From: Microvelia longipes
Taxonomy: Eukaryota > Arthropoda > Insecta > Hemiptera > Veliidae
DNA: 64,000 nucleotides
NCBI GenBank assembly: GCA_018340805.1
Contig: JACMZG010000008.1
Span: forward strand, 60,067,908 to 60,131,907
Direction of reading: 5' to 3'
Shown: piece by piece, positions 10,273 to 21,339 of the stretch
Layout of the letters: every line of letters begins with the position of its first letter
How positions within the stretch are numbered: position 1 is the first letter of the stretch
Notes under the pieces: model-generated
What the model was told of the DNA's origin: nothing
The model's database searches: none
The model's input: the letters and a program-made list of their open reading frames with translations, nothing else
Position numbers and translations under genes: made by a program

Positions 10273-12060
10273 CGAGCCGACGCGGCTCGAGTCACGGCTC
10301 TTTGCAACCTGGAACTCAGGACAGGAATCAGCTAGGATGGAATGGTAGTATGGCTTCCCCTTGCTGTGGCAAGGGCCACACCTCGGGGGGCCATTTTTGT
10401 ACGGACATTCCCTCGCCAAGTGACCCACTGAGGAACAGTGAGAGCAAGCACCCTTATCAACCGGGCATGCACTCTTAAAGTGCCCAATCCTCAAACATCT
10501 CCAGCACCTGGTAATGTTTAACCGATTGGACACCGGTAAGTACATCCAGTCAATCCGGATGCCCCTCTTCTTTAGTAATACATTTTTAACCTCTATGGGT
10601 ACCTCCACAACCCATCTGACCCCACCAGCTCTCGTCCAGTTGCAAGGCTGGGTGAACTTGGCCTTAACATAGGGTCTGAGGTCCTGATTGACATTGTCAA
10701 CCAGAACACTCTTCCAAATGCTGTCCTCTATTTCTCTGGCTGTTATGTCCTTATCAACACCCTTGATTTGGACCAAACCAGTGTCCACAAAGGAGCAGAT
10801 TTTAAGGCCAATCTCAGCCAGACCTTGACAAGCACGAATTCCCTCCACATCAGACGCGGATTCACCTTCCAGAAGAAAGGTATTGCCACCTCTGCTGCGG
10901 AAGAAACTCTTTACTTTCACATTGGGGAGCTTAGGTTTTAATTTAGTCTTGATGACGTCCCTCAGCTCGTCACCTACCTTAGGACTGTCCTCAATGCTGG
11001 AAATTATAAAGGTCTTAGTAGGATCTACTTGACCTTTACGGGGTGCAGTGGGGACAGGATTGGACACTGGGTTGGGAGTCTCCTTTACCAACTTCTTCTT
11101 TTTCTTATTTCTCTTCATCCTACTGGCTTCTTCATCCCCAGAAGCTTCGGAGATATACCTCCTCCACTCGCCGGGTACAAATCCACCTGGCTCTTGAGGA
11201 GCCTTAGGAAACACGAAATCAAGTGCTGGTTTCCTGGGAGCGGGAATTGGTTTAGGGGGATTGGGATTAGGTTTAGGATTAGGTTTTGGGGGATTAGGTT
11301 GAGGGGGTTTAGGTTGAGGGGGTTTAGGATTAGGAGGGTTAGGTTTGGGAGGGGAAGGGGTGGTGGCGCAACAACACTTTCCACCTGTCAGCTGAGATAC
11401 GGCTTTACCGCATTCAACTAGCATGGCGTTCATCGCATTGTCCGCCGTTATTCTGGCTACGAGGGACTCAACGCTCATAAGCTCTTTTCTCAGATTGTCG
11501 ATAACTTCTGATATATCGACCAGGTCTGACTTGGTCACCTTACTGTTCGTAACTAGACTCCTTAGAAGGGTTGACAAATTGTCGACCGCATCAGAGGCCG
11601 CTTTTGTCGCCAACTGGCCAGGAATATAACCCGAAGACTTGAAAGCCTGACCAATCTTTAAGATTGCCGAATTGGCATCCTCGCTTGATTCGTCAAGCTT
11701 CCCCTTCTTAAGGTCAGGTGTAGGACTACCTGGGCCAGGTTCATCCTCCCTGTCACGTTTATTACTTGGCGTCTCGATGACAACGACCTCCTTAGACCCA
11801 ACATTGTCGTCAGTCCCCGGCATGCCACCCCTACAAAAGATGGGAGAGGAATGGGGGGGAGGGGTTATTAAATTGAGGGATCTCCACCTATTTACATCTT
11901 CGCCGGTAAGCCTACTCCACTCTTCGTTCAGCTCCCCGACAGGGTACCTTGGCAGCTTCTCCTCTAAACTTATCGTCCTGATCTCATCTTCATCTGATGA
12001 GGAAGTAACCATAAATGTGACCTTCTTCGGCTCGTTCTTCATCGTTGCTACCTCCCCCAT
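10270..12060 (-). CDS. Gag-like ORF of R2-A with three zinc knuckles
   Basis: A 596-residue protein starting at a true ATG (12060). It has an acidic and Ser-rich N-terminus, a Pro/Asn/Lys-rich tract (about 235-276), a very basic patch RMKRNKKKKKLVKE (about 314-327), and a region resembling the RRM-like core of LINE Gag proteins (about 345-505; judged only by general look). Three C-terminal knuckles follow: CWRCLRIGHFKSAC (519-532), CSHCSSVGHLAREC (539-552) and a CGPC...H...C variant (561-580). This knuckle arrangement is typical of ORF1 proteins of R1, Jockey and I-type LINEs, which package element RNA. Its 5' end overlaps ORF-A by 71 nt and its stop touches the R2 start. The frame is intact throughout, unlike most ORFs here, which argues for recent selection. 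The Gag role is inferred from family resemblance. Confidence 0.88.
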   Translation of the reverse strand: MGEVATMKNEPKKVTFMVTSSSDEDEIRTISLEEKLPRYPVGELNEEWSRLTGEDVNRWRSLNLITPPPHSSPIFCRGGMPGTDDNVGSKEVVVIETPSNKRDREDEPGPGSPTPDLKKGKLDESSEDANSAILKIGQAFKSSGYIPGQLATKAASDAVDNLSTLLRSLVTNSKVTKSDLVDISEVIDNLRKELMSVESLVARITADNAMNAMLVECGKAVSQLTGGKCCCATTPSPPKPNPPNPKPPQPKPPQPNPPKPNPKPNPNPPKPIPAPRKPALDFVFPKAPQEPGGFVPGEWRRYISEASGDEEASRMKRNKKKKKLVKETPNPVSNPVPTAPRKGQVDPTKTFIISSIEDSPKVGDELRDVIKTKLKPKLPNVKVKSFFRSRGGNTFLLEGESASDVEGIRACQGLAEIGLKICSFVDTGLVQIKGVDKDITAREIEDSIWKSVLVDNVNQDLRPYVKAKFTQPCNWTRAGGVRWVVEVPIEVKNVLLKKRGIRIDWMYLPVSNRLNITRCWRCLRIGHFKSACPVDKGACSHCSSVGHLARECPYKNGPPRCGPCHSKGKPYYHSILADSCPEFQVAKSRDSSRVGS

Positions 12061-13030
12061 CTGACGAAACGCTGCTTTCCGGCGAGAATCTACCGTCAGG
12101 GTAAATCACCAGTCGACAAGCCCCTGATGCTACCTTGTCGATAGCCTTTCTCGCCTTAACGTACTCACCATCGAGATTCTTCATCTCAGCTTCAAAAAGC
12201 CTTTGCGCTTCTCTAGGCGTATGGCTGGACCGCCAACCTTTCCTTTTTTTCTTAAGAATTTCCGCTTTGGCTTTAAATTCGCAGTCAATTTTCTTTGCCC
12301 ACTTCTTTAAAGCCTTGGCTCTTCTCTTGAACTTTCCGGATTCGGTCCAGCCTAATACGGCGTTGGCCTTATCCTCCAGAGGAATTTCAGTCTCTTGGTC
12401 AACCACTTCGGCGATATCCCTGACGATACTCGCCATGAATTCACCTCCATGGTTGACATTGTTATTCTTCACGTATATGACCTTACTAGGCTGTTGATTA
12501 TACCCACTGGAGACAGGGCCACCGCTGCAGGTAAGCGCACCAAGAACTGCGGATGCAGCCTCAATGGCCCCCTCATCCTCCGAGCAGCGCCTTCTCCAGG
12601 GTTGATCAACATCCCTACTATTCCACACCGACTGAAACCTTGTGCTATTGTCCACGGATTCAAACACCGTATTCCTTCCCTCCGAACAGTCTGGGAGACC
12701 ACCCGATTGTCCAGAGAGAAACACAGAGTCCGACCCGACTGAGTAATTATTACTAGAATTACCCATTCTGGAGGAACAAGACCTTTCTGGAATCCCGCTC
12801 ACCGCACTAGAGAAGGAGAAACTTCTTGTTTTTCCTACCTCTACTAGGGGGGTGCTGGTTCCAACAACCGATCCCCAGCTAGTACTAGTGGACGCAACCC
12901 CATCTACATGAGGCCCTTTTCTTTCCATATTACTCCGCATCTCTTTATAAAAGTCAGCAGGGGTTTTACACACCCTGCCTCCTTCACTCAGAGATCGAGA
13001 TTCCTCTAATAGGGGACGAGAGGAACTCAT
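11990..13030 (-). CDS. ORF-A of R2-A, unknown function, basic helical C-terminal half
   Basis: An open frame of 370 codons extends to 13102, just after an in-frame TGA. Its first codon there is GTG, so the ATG at 13030 (codon 25) is the likely start, giving about 346 residues. I recognise no family. The N-terminal half is Ser/Gly-rich and probably disordered. The C-terminal half (about residues 235-320) is rich in Lys, Glu and Ala (KRRAKALKKWAKKIDCEFK and following) and looks helical and possibly nucleic-acid binding. It overlaps the Gag ORF by 71 nt, in a frame shifted by +1. It may be an N-terminal Gag part made by frameshifting, or a separate accessory protein. It could also be one Gag gene split by an indel, although the overlap with a real ATG in the next frame makes a genuine two-ORF layout plausible. 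Confidence 0.65.
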   Translation of the reverse strand: MSSSRPLLEESRSLSEGGRVCKTPADFYKEMRSNMERKGPHVDGVASTSTSWGSVVGTSTPLVEVGKTRSFSFSSAVSGIPERSCSSRMGNSSNNYSVGSDSVFLSGQSGGLPDCSEGRNTVFESVDNSTRFQSVWNSRDVDQPWRRRCSEDEGAIEAASAVLGALTCSGGPVSSGYNQQPSKVIYVKNNNVNHGGEFMASIVRDIAEVVDQETEIPLEDKANAVLGWTESGKFKRRAKALKKWAKKIDCEFKAKAEILKKKRKGWRSSHTPREAQRLFEAEMKNLDGEYVKARKAIDKVASGACRLVIYPDGRFSPESSVSSDGGGSNDEERAEEGHIYGYFLIR

Positions 13031-13370
13031 CCCCGCAAAAGAAACCGAACGACTGCCAACCGCTACCCGACAGGGGTTACCAGCTGCAGAGGCCAAACTC
13101 ACTCAATCCTCTGGCCCCACCACCAGTCGCCGACCCCTACAAGTACTTTGGATCCTTATTGGTGACGAAATTACCAAAAATTTGACTCCAAACAAGGTAT
13201 GAAGGACTAAGACCCTTCAGCCCTTTGATATGGCCCTTGAAGGGCCCTACTGGTCTTAAATGGCTAGCGCTAGTCACCCAGGGCAACTAGCAATCAGTCC
13301 CAACTCTCTACTCCCAATAGAACCAGAGATAAACGTCTTCAAAGATTCCAAGTATTGATTACGTCACTGT

Positions 13371-14020
13371 CGTGACGTCATCCACAAAGGAAAACTTCAA
13401 AGGGCCGTAGCTCCGCCAAAAAAGGTCCTAGAGACACAGGACAAACACCAATCCTCCCAGGATATCACCACCAACCAGAAAAGACCTCACAAAGGGGGGG
13501 TAGGACCAACCCTCGCAAAGTTGAACTTTAACTTAAAGTTGGGAACTTAAAGTCCCGTAACTTCACGAGAAATCAACCTACCGGGTCGGGACCACCACCG
13601 AACTTTATAAGATTTCCAGCCGAATAAAAAAAGACCTCACAAAGGGGGTCTCCGGTCAAGTTTTAAAAAAAACTTAAATTTCTTAACTCTGTTGACGTCA
13701 TCAACCAAAAGCAGACTTCAAAGGGCCGTATCTCCACCAAAAAAGGTCCTAGAGACACAGGACCAACACCAATCCTATCAGGATATCACCACCAACCAGA
13801 AAAGACCTCACAAAGGGGGGGTAGGACCAGCCCTCGCAAAGTTGAACTTTAACTTAAAGTTGGGAACTTAAAAGTCCCGTAACTTCACGGAAAATCAACC
13901 TACCGGGTCGGGACTACCACCAAACTTTATAAAATTTCCGGCCGAATAAAAAAAGACCTCACAAGGGGGGTCTCCAGTCAAGTTTTAAAAAACTTAAAAT
14001 TTCTTAACTCTATTGACGTC
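13371..14020 (-). repeat. Two 320-bp tandem repeats in the R2-A 5' region, with TGACGTCA boxes
   Basis: The block starting at TGACGTCA (about 13373) recurs at about 13693, and a TTGACGTCAA box closes the second unit near 14013. The period is about 320 bp with high identity and a few indels. A weaker third relative seems to continue past 14040 (shared CCTAMCGGGTCG context). The 8-bp palindrome equals the CREB/ATF site of animals. Tandem 5' monomers of this sort act as promoters in several LINE families; here that role is inferred. Confidence 0.82.
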
Positions 14021-14460
14021 AATGAAATTTCACAATTCAATTGACGTCAATCCTGACCTCAATATTTTAAACAAAAAAAAGTCCTAACTTTGGAAGCTTA
14101 TAACTTCCTTCCAAATTGTCCTAACGGGTCGAGAGTGGTATCAAAATGTTCAGTGTAAAATTCTGAACAATTTAACACCTCACACGATATCCCTAAGGGA
14201 AAAGGGACAGAAGTTACGAATTTCGAAAAAACACAAAATTTTCAAGTTTAAGCACCAAAGCTCGGTTGTCGCTTACCTTGTAATTTAGGTATCCCTCCAA
14301 TTCGCTTTGTCCAACGAGACTCTATAGCTGAACTATAAAAAAAAAGTCAATCAACTTACTTTAGTTCCAAAAAACGATAAAAAACGCAATTTTGAAGCTT
14401 AACACAAACTTTAAAGTCCTATAACACAAAAAGTACTTAACTTATGAAAAAAGTTTAAAC

Positions 14461-14504
14461 NNNNNNNNNNNNNNNNNNNNNNNNNNNNNNNNNNNNNNNN
14501 NNNN
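14461..14504. other. Assembly gap (44 N)
   Basis: 44 N separate the R2-A 5' leader from strongly AT-rich, unrelated DNA. The true 5' end of R2-A and its upstream 28S junction would be expected here but cannot be seen. Confidence 0.98.
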
Positions 14505-17500
14505 CCTATATATCCTTGATCATATCATAATCTAATTCCTTATAGAATTTCTTTATCAATTTTTTTAAATTACTTTACTTACTCATATAGCATAAAAAAA
14601 TTTTATTATCTTTAATCTTAATATGATGCATTAACATCTCAATTAGCGGTTTCTTAATCAATAATTAATCCAATACTTAGATCGAATCACTAAGAATATT
14701 ATAATCATCAATAATAAAATAACTAAATAATAATAATTCCAATTATAATAATAATATAATCAAAATAATAATAATAATAATCAATAATAATATTAATAAT
14801 ATAATAATATCATAAATAATACATAATATATAATAATCATAATATAATATATATAATCATATTAATAATAATCAATAAATAATAATCAATTAAAAATACT
14901 CTCGAATTTTCTTCTATTCTCCTGAATTGAATTAGCATTACATATTTCGGGTTCTACTAATTTATTTCTGTTCCTATTTAATACATCTCTTTTTCATTAT
15001 TCATTGTATAACTACATTAAAACATATTATCTTTCTAATAAATACTAATATATTTTTATTATTATTTCTCTTTCGTTGGTATCTATTTTCATCTCTTCTT
15101 TTTCCACATACTTCTTATTATTCACCTTTTTCCTTCGTGCTTATATGCCCAACAATAAGCAAAATAATCTATACATTTGTCAACAAATATAATTGTCACA
15201 ATTTTATTCATATTAATATCTATTAAAGATATTCGTATTATTCCAATTGATATGCTATTTAATCTACTATTCTGATATTATATAAATTCGATGCATGACC
15301 AAGCTACTTTGAAGTCTTGTCATCAAAATTCCTTAACATTCCAAATTCCTCGAAATCGTAGCAGAAAATATCGGTGTTAATTTTCAGCTTAGTGCAACCC
15401 CGATCGGTTAGGAATCTATGAACGGTAAATTCAAGACTCTCGGTTGAGATTCTGAAAACTTCGGTACCAGGGCGACAACATGAAGCGATAGACATACTAG
15501 CTTTGTATTCATTACCTGTGATTAGAAATCTTCGAAAATCCGGTACCCGGCGGCATCGCTGAAGGAATCAGTTCACTACTTTAGAAATTCAATGACATAT
15601 GAGCCATGTGTATGAATCATTAATATAACAACATATGACAACATATTGAGATTTGAAGAATAAGATCGAGCATACATAATCATACATCACGCTTTGAATG
15701 GACGGAATCAGCTTAGTAATTAAAAGTTAGAATGATTTTACATACACACACCATTTTAAATTGACACAATACTGAGTGCTATACGTGTGTTTAACCATTT
15801 ACTATTGTACATCACCAATTATTTTGACACTTACTCGAACGGCCAAATTGCTATTTCGAATAAGACTTATTTCCATCGGTATTTGTTGACAATTGGAGAG
15901 CGAATAATCTCATACAAAGAAATATATATTAATTTGTGGTATTACATAGATAGTTTTATCGGAAAAGCTAATTTCAACGAGACAGTAACATTTGAATTTT
16001 CTTTATTTATGAACATTTTATTTATCAGATAATCATGTTTAAACGGATCCTGACTTTCCAGATCGATTCAAGTCTGGTTTAATAATTCCTTTTACATGTT
16101 CTTTTATTTTTCATCTGAATTCATTAGTAAAGCTGTTTGGTGATGAAATGGCCAAGTATCTATCGTTTATAATAAAATTTTGTATTTGGAGAGTTATAAT
16201 TTTTGTTTAAATGCTTTCGAGTCATACTACAGCAAAATCAACATTTCCATGATAAAATATCCTAACTAGATGAGTTGGCGCAATCTTAATAATATACTCA
16301 GCGTAAATAATACATTGAGGTAAACCCTAATAACGTGATATCAAACAGCAATTATAGTACGGAAACACAGAAATTGTCTTCGAAGATTTTTTTTTATTTT
16401 TATATCTTTTTTTTTTGCCTTTATGATTCTATCTCTAAAAATTTTTTCTAAGATTAATAATTGAGAGTCTCATTTCGTTCGTTGTGAAAATATTCCTAAA
16501 GTATCTGTATAACCCTACTTCATCTATTCCGCTTCTGTATTCTTGTCATTACCATATCCTTAAAATACAGATTTCCGTAAGATGTATTTGAAATAGAATT
16601 CTACAAAGATAACACAAACAATTGTTCCCCCCCCATCCAGCCATACTAATGAATATACGTGAATTTCTCCACTAATATAGATATGTATAATTATAGAGAT
16701 GATGAAACCAAAATTAACTTTGGAAATTAAATTAATTATTCGAATTTGAGATAATTTTTGATGGATAATTATTTTCCTATACAAGGTCGGAATATAAATC
16801 GTTTTTAATTGTTTGATCTTCAGAAATCTGATATACATAGCTTTAGATCTGAGATGACAGATTTATTTATATTTCACATGCATAATAATTATTTGACAAT
16901 CCAACAAAATTGACGGTATCTATTAATAAACCATCTTGTTACTATTTTAGTTGAATTTTCAAAGTTCGGAAACACTGTTGAACAATGATCATTACGGAAA
17001 ATGAAAATTAGAAGATGTTTTTTAGTATCTTCGAGTTAATAATAACCGTTAAGTTGAAATATAATTTTGAAGTTAATTCCTCCCCTCGAACTCATTAGTC
17101 CAACGCAATATATATCATCACATAATGATTTATCTCAAGTTTAAGTTTAAAATGTTTGCCGCGCTCTATTCTTGTGACAAATAGCAGAATTCCTTAAAGG
17201 ATGCTGGGCTATTGTCTTACTAGTAGCAACGGAATGCAAAGCCCACGTTCCAACAATATATTAGTCTACTTTGACAAGAGTATTATTTCTACAAGTAATT
17301 GATCTAAAACGTTTTCGCACCCATATTTTTTCCGGACTGAATATAGAATAAAATAAAATTCATAAAAAATATTTTAGTGAAAATATTTGCCTGTCATGTA
17401 TGAAAAAAAATGACAACACAATTTTCAGTAATATTTAAAACTGATTATGCCCGAGCAATAGTTTTCCTTCTTGTTTATACACCGAACATACTTAGAGCTG

Positions 17501-17777
17501 ATCAATGAATGAAATAGTAATAGGCGTTTTCACTAAAGTAATTTTATTTACCTTCTGTTATGTATCTGCGCCTAGTAAATTGAGGCATTTGGTATTCTTC
17601 TACAAGATTTGTCAAATTTTATTAATACTACTGTGATAAAATAAAATGATTTCGTAGAATCTTACCATCATAGATATGTATTGTGGTTTGAGTAAAAGTT
17701 TCTTCAGTATTTTTAAGAAAAATTGAAAGTCATTTTTTTTATTATACAAAACATTTAATCAACAATGTATGCCACAT
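14505..17777. other. AT-rich non-coding DNA
   Basis: I see no gene. The left part (about 14690-14890) is AAT/TAA-type simple sequence; the rest is AT-rich with only short chance ORFs. A run of C near 16627 is isolated. Confidence 0.6.
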
Positions 17778-18830
17778 TTAGTCAACGACCTTTTGCCATC
17801 TGCCAGGTAATTTAAAAATCCATCCTCCAGAAAGTTTTGATTTTCGATCGATAAAGTCCAGGTGCTTTTGGCAATCCTCTAAAGAATTGAACTTTTTCCA
17901 TGAAGGGAATTCTGCAAGCTTCGGAATAAATAAAATCTGATGGTCCAAGTCTGGTGAGTAAGGTGGGTGGGACACAAAAATATCCCAGCCAAATTCAATT
18001 AACTTTTTCGTGTCTGTAAAGAAACGTGTGTCTTGCGTTATCTTGTTGAATGACTACACCAAGTTTATTGCTCAATCTCGTCTCTTTTCCTCGATTGCTG
18101 CCTTCAACTTATCCAACTGGGCACAGTACTTGATGGAATCGATTGTTTCACGTTCTTTAGCAATTCATGTATATAATTCCTTTTCCAGTCCACCATATAC
18201 ACAGCATAACTTTTAGGGTGAAAAACTTTTCACTGCTGTCGTTGATGGCTGTTCATCACGCTTTCCCAAAAGACCTTTTGCGCCGTACATTATTATATAA
18301 AATCCATTTTTCATCACCCGTAATAATTCTTTTGAGAAATGGGCTTTCCTGATTCCGATTGAGCAAATGAACTACAGATTGATAATCTGTTCGATTAAAT
18401 TTTTTTTCATTCAAATGATGTGGCAACCAAAATATCTAACGAGACACATAACCCATCTTAAGCAAGTGGTTGGAAATGGTTTTTTGGGATACATTGACAA
18501 TAGTTGCATTATCACGTGTTGTGTGTAATATGGGTTTTCCTAATCAAATCTTCTATGCGTTCAATTCTGTCAACAATGGCCTTCCTGAGCGTGCATCCCA
18601 TACTTTCCTGGGCTATACCGTCACGAAACTATTTGAAACCACTCTTGACATATTCGCTGTTCCCTTCCGGCATTTCTCTCCATACCCTCAACAAATTTTC
18701 TCTTTTTGTTGCTCGTTGCTTTCTTCTTTAACGGATAATAATAATATACATTTAAACAGCCTGATAATATTTGAATTTTATTGTCTTCTTCCATTTTTTC
18801 CTCCTCATCCAATCAGACTCTCATATGAAA
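17778..18830 (-). pseudogene. Decayed mariner (DD34D-type) transposase
   Basis: Minus-strand conceptual translation across several frames gives the whole order of a mariner transposase. It shows an N-terminal helix-turn-helix with CQEWF (about 18620-18790), the TGDEKWILYNNVRRKRS block with the first catalytic Asp (about 18280-18330), a QQDNARHT-like second-Asp block (about 18020-18060), SHPPYSPDL with the third Asp (about 17945-17972), and the C-terminal LPGRWQKVVD ending at 17778. In-frame stops and frameshifts at several points make it inactive. I did not find convincing terminal inverted repeats. Confidence 0.88.
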
Positions 18831-21339
18831 TGACTTCTTTTTAAAAACAATTAACTTAGCTTACTTTAATGATCACGCGCTAGTTTGATTATTGAATACA
18901 ATTATTATAATTTATCACATTTTGTAAATTAATGATTAGACTTGAAATTATTTATGATTATTAGATTCATATGCTAAAAAATAGATAAGACATTAATTCA
19001 CTCATCCCAATATTCACCATAATTATAACTTATCTATCGTTGGTAAACCTATAATTGCATCTATTCTAACCCATAACTTAACATAACGTTGGTCATTATA
19101 ATCACCTGTTTTGAATTACTCCTAATGGTCATATCTTAATTAATCTATTTGTTATTGCCCAGAATAATGACACCCACGAAGGAAGAGCTGCAGCTCTTAG
19201 AAATGTTTGCCGGATAATCGAGAAATAGCAATCGCGTGGCGTGCAGCTAGAGTTTCACCACGGGTCGCGGCTTCCGGGCCATGTAATAATATGTGCGGCA
19301 GACGCTATGAGACGGGATCGGACAGTCGGAAAGGTATCCCTGATTCTCGCGAATTCCCGTGTTTGTGAGTTCACATCATAAAATTCAAAGCTTAGAAGGA
19401 AGGAATCGGCCGATCTGGCGGGTACAGCAGATATTTCTTGTTTGGAATCCACTATTTTACAAAGATGAGGAGATCAAGGGGCGGCTACCTCTCATGACTT
19501 CTGCAATTCGTCTCATGGATGGACAACAACTGTAAGGGTACTGAGATGCACGACCAACAATATCCATTGCGAAAACCCTATGATCATCGGGATGAAAAGA
19601 GTGTCCCAAAGCTCTTAAAGCGGGCGGAAACATTAATGCAAAAAACCGGTGGCAAGACGCAGTTAAGTATAATGAACCACTTCTTCGAATCAGACGAAGG
19701 AAACTCGAACGCCGGCATCAGATAAATTACTTGGTCCTTTTTGATACAACTACTCCTACCGACGAAGCATCAGAGATATCCACCATGGACTTAAATGAGG
19801 TACTCCGGTCGACAAAAGCATTAAAGAAGAGACTCTCGTGAATTACCGGAATGAAAAAAATAAAATAAAATTAGTTAGAATTAATTGGCTGATTTTGTTG
19901 ATGGAAAATAAATATTAGTTAGAATTAAATGGTTGATTCTATTGATGGTAAAAATGACGAATGATCCTTATTATGAATGGATTCTGAACATCATTTGGAT
20001 ATTAATAAATCAAATGAGTTTAAGTACATTGTAACTTCGTAAAGTTTCTCTTCTTAAATATTAATAACCTTAAATTAGTTTTCGCATAGTATTTTCTAAC
20101 TTCATTTGTAACAGCCAAAATTTCAAGAAAAAATGGAATCACGGTGCATAATCCGTCTATATAAAAACTATTTTTGATGAGTCCAACAGGTTATCCAAAC
20201 CTCTTTAACTTATTAAAATTAAATGATTATACGAATTGATGCAAATGTCCTCTCAATAAACGACGAAAAGTAATCCCACGAACTACGTTTAATTTATAAA
20301 TAGCTGATCAAAGAGTTTGGACTCGGATGCGAGACGATTGGATAAAATCTAAAATTAACTGAACGATGTAGATTAAAAAGAAATTAATATTTATAAACAT
20401 TTCAGATGACTCAACGGGCTATACGTTGCCGAAACCGTCAATCATCCACGGAGCATCAGAGTTGTCTTACTCGGAAATGAAGAGGTTAAAATGATTTAAA
20501 AGACCAAGGGATTTGTTTTTTTTCTAAATAATGCAGTGGGAACGCATCGGTATCTACGTACACGAGCTGCAAAGAATAAAATCACGAGAACAGCAGACAC
20601 GGCAGAATGAACATTCAACTGACGCAAGAATAATAGAACATATGCGAGCCGGGAAGAGAACTAATAGAAAACCGTCAAGAACTGTGGAGGGCCTATCCGC
20701 AGCCCGAGCCGATGAAACAAATTCGCGAGACGTTCGTCGACTGAAATGGTTTTGTAATACATTTTTTATAGCGAATTGTTTAGTTTGAATGTGTCAGTGA
20801 AAACTATAATAAAAGGAGTACAGCGCACGAAGACGGGATACAAGCAAATCCCGCTGGATCCGGGCAAACGGGATCTGCTGCTGGAGAAAGCGGCAAATTT
20901 CTTGTGGCCTCCAGGTCGTCATTCCCGTAGACAGAAATCGAAACCAGGTAGTATATGGATCCCGACTTGTTGTGTTGTCACTCAACACTTCAAGGATAAC
21001 ATGAAATTATGCGTAAAATTAAATGGAACTGAATAATAAAATCAAACTGAGAATCACTACTGTATCTTTATTAACATCAAATTAAGATTAAATCAAAAGC
21101 CTGGAAGCCCAACAAAAATAAGATGAAATCTACAATTGCAATCTGTTACTAAATCAAACACATATTTGTTAAAATACATATTTGTTTTTATGTTATTTTT
21201 AACTATTGATTATGAGTACTTTGAATTTAATCATTGTGAAAATCAATTGGTGACACGTGAAACGTTTAGTGTCATCATTATGGCAAACGTAAGAAGAATG
21301 GTATAGATTTAAAATCTTCCGTAATCTACTCAAAGAAAT
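18831..21339. other. Intergenic DNA with GC-richer unexplained patches
   Basis: No recognised gene. Three patches are GC-richer than their surroundings and look more codon-like: 19190-19460, 19510-19830 (a 68-codon ORF, 19519-19725) and 20530-20990 (ORFs of 85 and 86 codons). None has a family motif I know. A sequence of about 50 bp containing TTAGTTAGAATTAA is duplicated near 19870 and 19916. These patches could be remnants of old genes or transposons. Confidence 0.4.

Larger units (their letters stand above)
6697..14460 (-). mobile_element. Near-complete R2 retrotransposon with Gag-like ORFs (lineage R2-A)
   Basis: A minus-strand element of at least 7.7 kb whose 3' end sits exactly on the R2 site of 28S. 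In order it holds 5' repeats and leader (14460-13031), ORF-A of unknown function (13030-11990), a Gag-like ORF with three zinc knuckles (12060-10270), an R2-type polyprotein (10268-6931) and a 3' UTR of about 234 bp. Ordinary R2 elements, as I know them, are about 3.5-5 kb with one ORF and depend on rRNA co-transcription. The Gag-like ORF and the tandem 5' repeats are therefore exceptional. The 5' boundary is not visible: the leader runs into a 44-N gap and unrelated AT-rich DNA lies beyond, so the element could be longer or chimeric at that end. The 3' end is repeated in the truncated copy at 34684-35104, showing that this lineage has mobilised. Confidence 0.88.

Noticed and set aside
11230..11350. 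TTAGG-like G-rich runs resembling insect telomere repeat
   Set aside because: They are irregular (GGGATTAGG, GGTTTAGG, GGTTGAGG) and encode the Pro/Asn/Lys-rich tract of the Gag-like ORF on the other strand.
10270..13102. Gag-like ORFs as a separate nested R1-like element
   Set aside because: Not favoured, because the Gag stop and R2 ATG are one base apart and no element end, poly(A) or target duplication lies between them. It remains the main alternative for the R2-A claim.
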